Assembly: GCA_024275485.1 (NCBI GenBank)
Contig: JAJRZA010000045.1
Location: 62,001-126,000 of the forward strand
Source of the DNA: Candidatus Krumholzibacteriota bacterium
Lineage (GTDB): Bacteria > Krumholzibacteriota > Krumholzibacteriia > LZORAL124-64-63
Reading direction: 5' to 3'
Length of the DNA: 64,000 bases
In this document: positions 48,474 to 56,191 of the stretch, in pieces
Position numbering within the stretch: position 1 is the first letter of the stretch
Layout of the letters: each line of letters starts with the position of its first letter
Position numbers and translations under genes: made by a program
Notes under the pieces: model-generated
Seen by the model: the letters and a program-made list of their open reading frames with translations, nothing else
Database searches by the model: none
Told to the model about the DNA's origin: nothing

Positions 48474-49382
48474 ATGATGCAGAAATCTCTATTTTCTATG
48501 ACGGTTGTCATCTTTTCTTTCATCGCGGGAGCGGCTTTGTCTGGAGGCGGTGGCGGTGATGGTGGCTCTCAGTATCCAGGGGTGCAGGGTGTCATGGGGG
48601 TCATTCCTGCTTTGGAAAATTCCTGCGTTGCAGTCTGGTTGCCGATACCTGATGGCTTGGCTGTGTCCGGTCTCCACTGGTTCAACAACGATGGTGCCGT
48701 TGCCTTTCCCGGTTTGTATTTGGAAAGCGGTGATGTTGATCAACCGGTAGCCCTATTGGAAACCGTCCAGGTTGCAGAAAATGTTTTTGGTGTTTCAGCG
48801 GGTTGGAGTGAAGTGTTTTTCTCGGAACCCTTTACTTGCGCCAGCAGTGGTCTGTACGTGGTGTTCCATTTCCCGGCCGGTCTCCAAGCTACCGGGTATG
48901 GAGAAGGAGGAGGGCCCGCTATCGGCTTTGTGGGCGATGGTGCCGGGGCTTCGGGCTGGCTTTGTGCCGATGGTATCTCTTGGGATCGAATCGGTGGAGA
49001 TTTCGGTTTTGCGGTAGTCCCCGAATTTGTTCAGGCGGAACCTGGAATGGTTCAATTGAATGGCAGCGGTGGTCAATCAGACGAGCTTCCCTCTTCCGTA
49101 GGTGTTATCACTGCCCTGAATCTTCCCTTTCCCAATCCGTTCAATCCGGAAACCGAGATCAGTTTCACCCTGGCTCGGGATACTGAGGTGAAATTGACCG
49201 TGTTCGACCTTCGGGGGCGCAAGGTCGCTGACTTGGCCAATGGCCTCCATGCTGCTGGAAAACACTCCTACCCCTGGAGCGGAAAAGACGGATCTGGGCG
49301 AAGGGTAGCTAGTGGAGTATATTTCGTTCGGTTCCAAGCGGACGACGTTACCATGCACTACAGACTGGTAATGGTAAAATGA
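48474..49382 (+). CDS. Secreted protein with FlgD-like/T9SS-type C-terminal domain
   Basis: 302 residues; ATG 48474 (48477 also possible) after AAAGGGA. A signal peptide is followed by a Gly-rich start (LSGGGGGDGG) and a beta-rich domain of about 180 residues without recognised motifs. Residues about 220-302 form the FlgD-Ig-like C-terminal domain found on many secreted proteins of FCB-related phyla: FPNPFNPETEISFTL, then LTVFDLRGRKVADL, SGVYFVRF and a final LVMVK. In Bacteroidota such domains are type IX sorting signals; whether that system exists here cannot be seen. It follows the beta-helix gene by 44 bp. Confidence 0.8.
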   Translation: MMQKSLFSMTVVIFSFIAGAALSGGGGGDGGSQYPGVQGVMGVIPALENSCVAVWLPIPDGLAVSGLHWFNNDGAVAFPGLYLESGDVDQPVALLETVQVAENVFGVSAGWSEVFFSEPFTCASSGLYVVFHFPAGLQATGYGEGGGPAIGFVGDGAGASGWLCADGISWDRIGGDFGFAVVPEFVQAEPGMVQLNGSGGQSDELPSSVGVITALNLPFPNPFNPETEISFTLARDTEVKLTVFDLRGRKVADLANGLHAAGKHSYPWSGKDGSGRRVASGVYFVRFQADDVTMHYRLVMVK

Positions 49383-49447
49383 CTTGATTTATTTCTGCAT
49401 AATCCTGAAGCCCATTGCCTCGCTTTGGGCAGCATCTGGGGCATCAA

Positions 49448-49476
49448 TTGACACCGCCAGCCCTCAATGCTAATTT
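49448..49476 (+). promoter_or_regulatory. Possible promoter before heptose kinase gene
   Basis: A perfect -35 TTGACA (49448-49453) is followed after 17 bp by TAATTT (49471-49476), a poor -10. Low confidence. Confidence 0.3.
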
Positions 49477-49532
49477 CCGCCATGAAATAACCAAGCATTC
49501 CAACCGAAAACAACTCCCAAAAAGGCATCAGA

Positions 49533-50525
49533 ATGAGCGAAACCCCAAACATCCCCGACCCCGCCATCATTCCCACCTTTGCCAAGTGCCGGCTGGCCGT
49601 CATCGGCGACAGCATGCTGGACCGTTTCCTCTGGGGCAAGGTCGACCGCATCAGCCCCGAAGCTCCCGTGCCGGTGGTCAAGCTGGACCGTGAAACACGC
49701 AAGCTCGGCGGCGCGGCCAATGTGGCGGCCAACATCCGCGCCCTTGGGGCTGAAGTGGTTCTCTTCGGGCTCAACGGCAACGACGAGGCCGGCACCTGGA
49801 TGAACGAGCTTCTGGCCGAACGGGGCATCGATTCCCAGGGAATGGTCGAGACCAAGGACCGACCCACCACCATCAAAACCCGCATCATCGCCCACCACCA
49901 GCAGGTGGTGCGCACTGATCGTGAGGACGACAGTCCGGTGGCCGACGATTATGTCGATCTGCTTTTGAAACATCTGGAGTCCATGGGGCCTTTTGACGGT
50001 TATGTGCTGAGTGATTACGGCAAGGGTGTTCTGACCGATGATGCCCTGCGACGGTGCATCGCTTTGGCTCAGGCGGCCGGTCGCCCCATCATCGTCGATC
50101 CCAAAAATGGCGACTACAGCCAGTACAAAGGTGTGACCAGCTTGACGCCCAACCAGAAGGAAGCCGAGCTGGCCTGCGCCCTGGCCATCACCAACGAGGC
50201 CAGTTTGACCAAAGCCGGAACGCTGTTGCTGGAGCGCACCGCTGCCGAAGCAGTGCTGATCACTCGTGGTGAACATGGCATGGCCTTGTTTGGCAAGGAT
50301 GGCCGTCAGCACCATCTGCCCACCGAAGCGTCCCATGTTTTTGATGTGACCGGTGCGGGTGATACCGTGATCGCGGTCTACACCACCGCCTTGGCTGCCG
50401 GGGCGGATTTTGCCCTGGCTGCGAGTCTGGCCAACCACGCCGCCGGTGTTGCCGTGCGCGAGGTGGGGACCGTGGCCGTGACTGCCGAGCAGTTGCGTTC
50501 AGCTTTGAGCGAGAAAGAATCCTAG
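49533..50525 (+). CDS. rfaE1: D-glycero-beta-D-manno-heptose-7-phosphate kinase
   Basis: 330 residues, PfkB/ribokinase fold, corresponding to the N-terminal half of bifunctional HldE. Markers: DSMLDRFLWGKVDRISPEAPVPVV at the N-terminus, LGGAANVAANIRALGA, VLSDYGKGVL, and the catalytic GAGDTVIAVYTTAL with its Asp. It phosphorylates heptose-7-phosphate at C1 on the way to ADP-heptose for LPS inner core. The adenylyltransferase half is encoded separately 57 bp downstream. Confidence 0.93.
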   Translation: MSETPNIPDPAIIPTFAKCRLAVIGDSMLDRFLWGKVDRISPEAPVPVVKLDRETRKLGGAANVAANIRALGAEVVLFGLNGNDEAGTWMNELLAERGIDSQGMVETKDRPTTIKTRIIAHHQQVVRTDREDDSPVADDYVDLLLKHLESMGPFDGYVLSDYGKGVLTDDALRRCIALAQAAGRPIIVDPKNGDYSQYKGVTSLTPNQKEAELACALAITNEASLTKAGTLLLERTAAEAVLITRGEHGMALFGKDGRQHHLPTEASHVFDVTGAGDTVIAVYTTALAAGADFALAASLANHAAGVAVREVGTVAVTAEQLRSALSEKES

Positions 50526-50582
50526 TGCGGAACGTGCCGAATTTGCGGCAAGGCCAAACCAGCCAAATGGAGAGAACGCAAC

Positions 50583-51071
50583 ATGGCAGCATTTGAAACC
50601 GGAGTGGTTCTGGCTCGTCAGGACCTGGCCGCCTGGGCAAAAAAAGTTCACGCCGCCGGCCGAACCATCGCCTTTACCAACGGCTGCTTCGACATCCTGC
50701 ACCGGGGTCATCTGGAAAGCCTGCGCCAGGCCTCCGAAGCCGCCGATGAGCTGGTTGTAGCCCTCAACTCCGATGCCTCCGTCACCGACCTGAAAGGCCC
50801 TGGCCGCCCCATCCTTCCAGAAAAGGATCGTGCCGCTCTCATTGCTGCCTTGCGCCCCGTCTCCGCCGTCACCGTTTTTGGCGAACCAACCCCTTTGGAG
50901 TGCATTCTCCAGATTCGTCCCGACGTATTGGTCAAGGGTTCCGAATACGAGGAAGATGACATCGTCGGCGCCGGGGAAGTGAAATCCTGGGGGGGCAGCA
51001 TTGTGCGGGTTCCCATGGTGGAGGGTTGGTCGACTTCGCAGATAATCAAGGCCATTCAAAAACTCCCCTGA
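50583..51071 (+). CDS. rfaE2: D-glycero-beta-D-manno-heptose 1-phosphate adenylyltransferase
   Basis: 162 residues, nucleotidyltransferase fold, the counterpart of the C-terminal half of HldE. FTNGCFDILHRGHLESL is the HxGH-containing active-site motif; RPDVLVKGSEYEEDDIVGA and the final VPMVEGWSTSQIIKAI complete the family pattern. It converts heptose-1-phosphate to ADP-heptose. ATG 50583 after GGAGAG. A degraded copy of its C-terminal third follows directly. Confidence 0.94.
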   Translation: MAAFETGVVLARQDLAAWAKKVHAAGRTIAFTNGCFDILHRGHLESLRQASEAADELVVALNSDASVTDLKGPGRPILPEKDRAALIAALRPVSAVTVFGEPTPLECILQIRPDVLVKGSEYEEDDIVGAGEVKSWGGSIVRVPMVEGWSTSQIIKAIQKLP

Positions 51072-51072
51072 G

Positions 51073-51336
51073 ATGCCCAACAATCAAGTGATTCCAATTG
51101 CCGCCTTGCGGCCCGATTCCCCTGTTACCATATTCGGAGAACCGTTGCCACTGGAGTGCATTGTCCAGAGCCGGCCCGACGTGCTCGTCAAGGGGTCCGA
51201 GTGCCAGGAACCAGATATCGTCCACGTGCCCATGGTGGAAGGTAAGTCGACCTCCCTAAAAAATTGCTGCGATACGGATTCTTTGCCGTTCGCGGCGGCC
51301 CGTGGCCCCATCCGGGGCGCGAAGGAGCTACTATGA
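51073..51336 (+). pseudogene. Decayed partial duplicate of rfaE2 C-terminal region
   Basis: From about 51099 this 87-codon frame repeats rfaE2 residues near 88-160: AALRPDSPVTIFGEPLPLEC matches AALRPVSAVTVFGEPTPLEC, then RPDVLVKGSECQEPDIV matches RPDVLVKGSEYEEDDIV. About 14 residues (GAGEVKSWGGSIVR in the parent) are missing before VPMVEGKSTS. After that similarity ends. The N-terminal active site is absent, there is no RBS, and the tail runs into the start of the next gene. It is a tandem duplication remnant; the open frame has survived, so a small expressed peptide cannot be excluded. Confidence 0.75.
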
Positions 51337-52649
51337 GCATGATCAAGGTTATCATCCTCGGCGCGGCAGGCCGCGATTTCCACAACTTCAATTGTGTGTA
51401 TCGCGGCAACGATCAATATGAAGTCGTCGCCTTCACCGCGACCCAGATTCCCGACATCGACGGTCGCAAGTATCCCGCGGAGCTGGCAGGGGACTTGTAT
51501 CCCAACGGTATTCCCATCGAAGACGAATCCGAACTCCTGAACATGATTGAAAAATACAACCCCGACATGTGTGTCATGAGCTACAGCGATCGCAGTTACG
51601 AACAGGTCATGAGCCTGGGCAGTATCGTCAACGCAGCCGGGGTGGATTTCTGCATGTTGGGCGAACGCCACACCCAACTCAAGAGCACCAAACCCGTCAT
51701 CAGTGTGGGCGCCGTGCGCACCGGTTGCGGCAAAAGCCAGACCAGCCGCCGCATCTGCAAAATCCTGCGCGCCGCCGGTAAAAAGGTGGTGGCCATTCGT
51801 CACCCCATGCCCTACGGCGATCTGGTGGCCCAGCGGGTGCAACGCTTTGCCACCTACGAAGACCTGGCCAAGCACAAGTGCACCATCGAGGAGATGGAGG
51901 AGTACGAACCTCATGTGATGGCCGGCGGCGTCATCTATGCCGGTGTAGACTACGAAGCCATCCTGCGCGAGGCCGAAAAAGAAGCCGACATTATCCTGTG
52001 GGACGGCGGCAACAACGATACGCCTTTCTACAAGAGCGACCTGCACATCGTGGTGGCCGATCCCCATCGTGCCGGTCACGAGAAGAGGTACTTCCCCAGC
52101 GAGACCAACGTGCGTCTGGCTGATGTGGTGATCATCAACAAGGTCGTCGAGGCCGAGTTTGAGAACATCGAAGAGGTGCGGGACAACATCCGCGAGATCA
52201 ACCCCGACTGTGTGATCATCGACGGCGCCAGCCCCCTGACCCTGCATGGCGATGTGGACCTGATGGGCAAGAAGGTGCTCGTGGTGGAAGACGGCCCGAC
52301 TTTGACCCACGGTCAGATGGCCTACGGTGCCGGTGTTGTGGCGGCCTTGCGGGCCGGCGCTGAAGAGCTGGTGGACCCGCGCCCCTGGGCTGTGGGCAAA
52401 TTGGCCGAGACCTTCGAGCTGTATCCCGAGGTGGGCACCCTGCTGCCGGCCATGGGTTACGGCGACGAGCAAGTGGCCGACCTGGAGAAGACCATCAACG
52501 CCGTCGAGTGCGACGTGGTGGTCATCGGCACACCCATTGATTTGAACCGGATCGTCAAAATCGACAAACCCACTGTTCGGGTTTCGTACGAGCTCCAGGA
52601 GATCGGATCGCCGAATCTGGACGAATTGTTGGCAAGGTTCATGGACTAG
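51333..52649 (+). CDS. Cyclic 2,3-diphosphoglycerate synthetase-like GTPase
   Basis: ATG 51333 with AAGGAG at 51322-51327; the frame is open from 51264. 438 residues. The N-terminus has a Rossmann start (IKVIILGAAGRDFHNFN), then a P-loop-like SVGAVRTGCGKSQTSR (about residue 130), LWDGGNNDTPFY and a VIINKVVEAE base-recognition-like segment. This is the pattern of the archaeal cyclic 2,3-diphosphoglycerate synthetase family, which also occurs in bacteria with no proven role there. It follows the heptose genes and precedes succinyl-CoA synthetase. Whether it makes cDPG in this organism is unknown. Confidence 0.82.
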   Translation: MSMIKVIILGAAGRDFHNFNCVYRGNDQYEVVAFTATQIPDIDGRKYPAELAGDLYPNGIPIEDESELLNMIEKYNPDMCVMSYSDRSYEQVMSLGSIVNAAGVDFCMLGERHTQLKSTKPVISVGAVRTGCGKSQTSRRICKILRAAGKKVVAIRHPMPYGDLVAQRVQRFATYEDLAKHKCTIEEMEEYEPHVMAGGVIYAGVDYEAILREAEKEADIILWDGGNNDTPFYKSDLHIVVADPHRAGHEKRYFPSETNVRLADVVIINKVVEAEFENIEEVRDNIREINPDCVIIDGASPLTLHGDVDLMGKKVLVVEDGPTLTHGQMAYGAGVVAALRAGAEELVDPRPWAVGKLAETFELYPEVGTLLPAMGYGDEQVADLEKTINAVECDVVVIGTPIDLNRIVKIDKPTVRVSYELQEIGSPNLDELLARFMD

Positions 52650-52678
52650 TTGTATTGTTGCAATCGATTGATCAGAAT

Positions 52679-52707
52679 GGTCGGTCGATCATGGTGATCG
52701 ACCGACC
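52679..52707 (+). promoter_or_regulatory. Perfect 13-bp hairpin before sucC
   Basis: GGTCGGTCGATCA (52679-52691) and TGATCGACCGACC (52695-52707) are perfectly complementary with a three-base loop TGG. The sequence after it (GTCGCTTTCAAA) is not a good T-run, so it may be a weak terminator for the upstream gene, an mRNA 5'-end stabiliser for sucC, or an operator. The sucC start is 29 bases further on. Confidence 0.7.
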
Positions 52708-52736
52708 GTCGCTTTCAAATTCCGGGGAGGAATTGC

Positions 52737-53867
52737 GTGAATATTCACGAGTATCAGGCAAAGGAGATTTTCACACGCTTTGGTCTGCCGGTTCCCGGCG
52801 GAACGGCTGTGCAAACTGTCGATGCCGCAGTGGCCAGTGCCGAACAGTACGGTCTGCCCGTCATGGTCAAGTCCCAGGTGCTGGTTGGCGGCCGGGGCAA
52901 AGCCGGTGGAATCAAGTTCTGCAAAACCATCGAAGATGTGAAAGCCGGTGCCGAGAAAATTCTTGGCATGGACATCAAGGGTCACACGGTGCAGACCGTG
53001 TTGATCACTCCAGCAGTGGACATCGACAGTGAGTTCTATATTGGGATGCTCATTGACCGCAACACCAAAAAAGTTCTGCTGATGGCCAGTGCCGAAGGTG
53101 GTATTGAGATCGAACAAGTGGCCAAGGACACCCCCGAACTCATCTTCAAGTTTGCCATCGACCCTCGTTACGGTCTGCTGGATCATGAGGCCATGGACAT
53201 GGGCATGCGCCTGTGCCCGGACGACATCAAAAAAGCCCGCCAACTGGCAGCCGCCATGCAAAAGCTTTACCTGGCTTTCATGGACTCGGATTCCAGCCTG
53301 GCCGAAATCAACCCCTGGATCTTCACTCCCGAAGGCAAGGGCCACGCCATCGACGCCAAGGTCAACCTGGATGACAACGCCATGTTCCGTCATCCGGACT
53401 ACGAAGCCATGCGCGATCTCGATGACGAGGATGCCAGCGAACGGGTTGCCCGCGAAGCCAACTTGAGCTTCGTCAAGCTCAGTGGCAACGTTGGCTGCCT
53501 GGTCAACGGCGCCGGTCTGGCCATGGCCACCATGGACCTGGTCAAATACTACGGCGGTCAACCCGCCAACTTCCTGGACATCGGCGGCAGCTCCAACCCG
53601 GAGAAGGTCGTCAACGCCCTGAAAATCATTCTGTCCGACGAAGAAGTGAAGGTCATTCTCTTCAATATCTTCGGTGGCATCACCCGTTGTGACGATGTGG
53701 CCAAGGGTATTATAGAAGCCACCAAACGCATGGACATCAACGTGCCCATCGTTGTGCGTCTGACCGGTACCAACGAGGTAGAAGGTCGCGCACTGCTGGC
53801 CGATACCGAACTGGTCTCCGCCGATACCATGGATGAAGCCGTCAAAAAGGCCATTGAGCTGGGTTAA
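52737..53867 (+). CDS. sucC: Succinyl-CoA synthetase beta subunit
   Basis: 376 residues; GTG 52737 preceded by GGGGAGG (52724-52730). Begins [16 protein letters not shown] as in all SucC proteins. The ATP-grasp domain ([17 protein letters not shown]), NPW and the C-terminal CoA-ligase domain ([23 protein letters not shown]) are intact; the GG signature fits the family. It catalyses the substrate-level phosphorylation step of the TCA cycle together with SucD. Confidence 0.96.
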   Translation: MNIHEYQAKEIFTRFGLPVPGGTAVQTVDAAVASAEQYGLPVMVKSQVLVGGRGKAGGIKFCKTIEDVKAGAEKILGMDIKGHTVQTVLITPAVDIDSEFYIGMLIDRNTKKVLLMASAEGGIEIEQVAKDTPELIFKFAIDPRYGLLDHEAMDMGMRLCPDDIKKARQLAAAMQKLYLAFMDSDSSLAEINPWIFTPEGKGHAIDAKVNLDDNAMFRHPDYEAMRDLDDEDASERVAREANLSFVKLSGNVGCLVNGAGLAMATMDLVKYYGGQPANFLDIGGSSNPEKVVNALKIILSDEEVKVILFNIFGGITRCDDVAKGIIEATKRMDINVPIVVRLTGTNEVEGRALLADTELVSADTMDEAVKKAIELG

Positions 53868-53881
53868 TTCCAGCAGGCCGC

Positions 53882-53917
53882 AATGAGTTTCGGAATGAGT
53901 TTCGGAATGAGTTTTAT
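53882..53917 (+). repeat. Three 12-bp tandem repeats between sucC and sucD
   Basis: AATGAGTTTCGG occurs at 53882-53893 and 53894-53905 exactly, with a third partly changed unit AATGAGTTTTAT at 53906-53917. A short hairpin GACGC/GCGTC (53921-53935) follows before the sucD RBS. Confidence 0.85.
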
Positions 53918-53955
53918 AATGACGCGAACAGCGTCTTGAAGAGGAGAGAATTCTA

Positions 53956-54831
53956 ATGGCGATTTTTGTCGACGACAATACCAAGGTTGTCGTTCAGGGA
54001 ATCACCGGCCGTGATGGCGGTTTCCATTCCAGTCAAATGCTGGCTTACGGAACCAAAATTCTGGCAGGCGTCACCCCCGGACGCGGCGGTCAAATGTTCG
54101 AGGACAAGGTTCCTGTTTACGATACGGTCAAGGAGGCAGTTGAGAAGCACGGCGTCAATACCTCGGTAATCTTCGTTCCGCCTTTCGGCGCTGCCGGTGC
54201 CATCTATGAAGCGGCCGACGCCGGTTGCAAACTCATCGTTTGCATCACCGAAGGTGTTCCCACCTGTGACATGGTCAAAGTCATGCCGTACCTCGAAGAG
54301 CGTGGAGTGCGTCTCATCGGCCCCAACTGTCCCGGCCTGTTGGCCCCTGGCATTGCCAAACTTGGCATCCTGCCTGCGGACATCGTCAAGGAAGGCAGCG
54401 TTGGCCTGGTCTCGCGCAGCGGCACCTTGACCTACGAAGTGGTTTACCAGCTTTCGGCTGCCGGCCTCGGCCAGACCACCTGCCTGGGCATTGGCGGCGA
54501 CCCCGTCATCGGCACCACTTTCATGGATGCCATCAAGGCCTTCAACGACGATCCCAAGACCGAAGCCTTCGTCCTGATCGGCGAAATCGGTGGCGACGCC
54601 GAAGAGCAGGCCGCAGCCTGGATCAAGGAAAACTGCAAGAAGCCGGTGGTCAGCTTCATCGCCGGCCAAACCGCGCCTCCCGGCAAACGCATGGGACACG
54701 CCGGGGCCATCGTCAGCGGCGGCACCGGTACGGCTGCGGAAAAACGCAAGGCATTGGAAGCAGCCGGCATCCCCGTGGCGGATCGTCCCATGGACATCGT
54801 GCCCAAGTTGCTGGAAATCTGGAAGAAGTAG
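53956..54831 (+). CDS. sucD: Succinyl-CoA synthetase alpha subunit
   Basis: 291 residues; ATG 53956 with GAGGAGAG upstream. [21 protein letters not shown] gives the CoA-binding Rossmann domain; [16 protein letters not shown] and the phospho-His loop [14 protein letters not shown] are all present. It accepts the phosphate from succinyl phosphate on His and passes it to ADP/GDP bound by SucC. Confidence 0.96.
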   Translation: MAIFVDDNTKVVVQGITGRDGGFHSSQMLAYGTKILAGVTPGRGGQMFEDKVPVYDTVKEAVEKHGVNTSVIFVPPFGAAGAIYEAADAGCKLIVCITEGVPTCDMVKVMPYLEERGVRLIGPNCPGLLAPGIAKLGILPADIVKEGSVGLVSRSGTLTYEVVYQLSAAGLGQTTCLGIGGDPVIGTTFMDAIKAFNDDPKTEAFVLIGEIGGDAEEQAAAWIKENCKKPVVSFIAGQTAPPGKRMGHAGAIVSGGTGTAAEKRKALEAAGIPVADRPMDIVPKLLEIWKK

Positions 54832-54864
54832 TTGCAAACTACTTTGAACACGGTGTTTGACAAA

Positions 54865-54900
54865 ACGGGTTGGTTCGGTTATCTCAACCGGACCGCCCGT
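54865..54900 (+). terminator. Imperfect hairpin after sucD
   Basis: ACGGG-TT-GGTTCGGT (54865 on) can pair with ACCGGACC-G-CCCGT (ending 54900) with mismatches around a TATCTCA loop. It lacks a proper T-run, so termination is only possible. Confidence 0.35.
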
Positions 54901-54946
54901 TGAATTTCAAAACCGGGATGACCCGTAACAAAGGAAGATTAGCCAA

Positions 54947-55351
54947 ATGCAGCAGACCTATTTCATGATCAAACCCGAGATCGTGGCCGCCGGCGACCAG
55001 AAAATCGGCGCCATCCTGGACATCGTCAACAAAGCCGGGTTCCGCATCACCGCCCTGCATATGCGCCAGCTGGACCGGGATTTTGTTGAAAATTTTTACG
55101 GTGAGCACAAGGAACGTCCATTCTTTGGCGACCTGTGCGATTATATCACCAGTGGGCCCGTGGTCACCATCCGCATGGAACGCGAAAACGCCGTTGCAGC
55201 CCTGCGCGAACTGATTGGCGCCACCAACCCTGAAGAAGCGGCCATAGGGACTATTCGGGATCTTTACGGCGAATCCCTGAGCAACAACGCAGTGCACGCT
55301 TCGGCCAACACCGACGACGCCTTGCGTGAGCTGGGGTTGTTTTTTGGATAA
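54947..55351 (+). CDS. ndk: Nucleoside diphosphate kinase
   Basis: 134 residues, the usual length. Opens QQTYFMIKPEIV, has the GATNPEEAAIGTIR substrate loop and the catalytic His in NNAVHASAN. The motif following His is normally HGSDS; here it reads HASAN, an unusual change next to the active site, while the C-terminal LGLFF is normal. It balances NTP pools using ATP. Its position after sucCD fits the known link between nucleotide phosphorylation and succinyl-CoA synthetase. Confidence 0.93.
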   Translation: MQQTYFMIKPEIVAAGDQKIGAILDIVNKAGFRITALHMRQLDRDFVENFYGEHKERPFFGDLCDYITSGPVVTIRMERENAVAALRELIGATNPEEAAIGTIRDLYGESLSNNAVHASANTDDALRELGLFFG

Positions 55352-55381
55352 AGGCGCCATTTTGGCTGATTGGGGGGGGCT

Positions 55382-55432
55382 GAGCTGACTGTATGGATGA
55401 GCTGACTGGATGTTTGAGCTGACTTGACACAA
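55382..55432 (+). promoter_or_regulatory. Three 17-bp-spaced direct repeats over a -35 element
   Basis: GAGCTGACT occurs at 55382-55390, 55399-55407 and 55416-55424, exactly 17 bp apart. The last copy runs into TTGACA (55424-55429), a perfect -35 box; the best -10 (TATTAA at 55444-55449) is closer than normal. The array sits directly before the DUF177-rpmF-plsX-fab operon, so it may be an operator. It may also be only a tandem duplication. Confidence 0.5.
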
Positions 55433-55463
55433 GCCCTTGCGGCTATTAAGGTGTTGCGCTTGC

Positions 55464-55967
55464 ATGAAATTGGATATCGACAGGCAGGAACATGGCCGGA
55501 CGCAGCTTGACCTTTCAGGCACTTTGCCCCTTGATATGGGCGAAGGAAGACCTGAATCCGCCAAGTTGGAGGGTGTTCTGGTAGTTGACAACCTGGAGTC
55601 CCGATTTCTGTTGCACGGCACTTTGAAGGCCACCGGTGACGCCCTTTGCGGACGCTGTCTGGAGACCTTCTCTTTTGAATGGAAAGTCCCTGTGGATATC
55701 ATGGTTCTGCTTCGGCAGGAAAGGAACCAGGATCCTTTTGAGGGGCAGGGCAAAACCCATGTTCTGCACCAATCCCGTGGAGAGGTGGACCTTGGCCCGA
55801 CCCTGACTGAATGTCTGGTGCTGGCTTATCCCATCTCCACTGTTTGCCGGGAAGATTGCCAGGGCCTCTGCGCTTCTTGCGGCATCGATCGAAACAAGCA
55901 ATCTTGTAATTGTAAAGACGAAGACTTCGACCCCAGATGGGCTGCATTGGACGATTTAAAGTTCTGA
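55464..55967 (+). CDS. YceD/DUF177 family protein
   Basis: ATG 55464 is taken; the frame is open from 55437. 167 residues. The conserved core ALCGRCLETFSFEWKVPVDI and the closing DPRWAALDDLKF are those of the YceD family, always found next to rpmF. Cysteine pairs (CGRC, CASCG) suggest a bound metal. The family is linked to 23S rRNA/50S precursor processing in bacteria and plants. The ribosomal protein L32 gene follows after 28 bp. Confidence 0.9.
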   Translation: MKLDIDRQEHGRTQLDLSGTLPLDMGEGRPESAKLEGVLVVDNLESRFLLHGTLKATGDALCGRCLETFSFEWKVPVDIMVLLRQERNQDPFEGQGKTHVLHQSRGEVDLGPTLTECLVLAYPISTVCREDCQGLCASCGIDRNKQSCNCKDEDFDPRWAALDDLKF

Positions 55968-55995
55968 TTGCGGCTCGTGAAAAGAGAGAAAGACC

Positions 55996-56175
55996 ATGGC
56001 TGTTCCAAAGAAAAAAACGTCCCAGTCCCGCAAGGGAAAGCGTCGCGCAAACTGGCATCTGACCAAACCGGATCCCAACAAGTGCCCCCACTGTGCCGCA
56101 CCTCGTCTGCCCCATCGCGTTTGCCGCGAATGTGGTTATTATGGTGAGCGGGAAGTAATGGTGGTTGAGTCCTAG
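55996..56175 (+). CDS. rpmF: 50S ribosomal protein L32
   Basis: 59 residues. It starts MAVPKKKTSQSRKGKRRANW, and has the four-Cys zinc pattern CPHC then CREC typical of the zinc-bound form of L32. GAGAGAAAG lies upstream of the ATG. It sits between DUF177 and plsX as in most bacteria. Confidence 0.95.
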   Translation: MAVPKKKTSQSRKGKRRANWHLTKPDPNKCPHCAAPRLPHRVCRECGYYGEREVMVVES

Positions 56176-56191
56176 GACAGGAGGTCCGGCA

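Noticed and set aside
52655-53032. Second + strand frame over the start of sucC
   Set aside because: It lies out of frame in sucC and includes the palindrome; the translated sequence has no domain sense.
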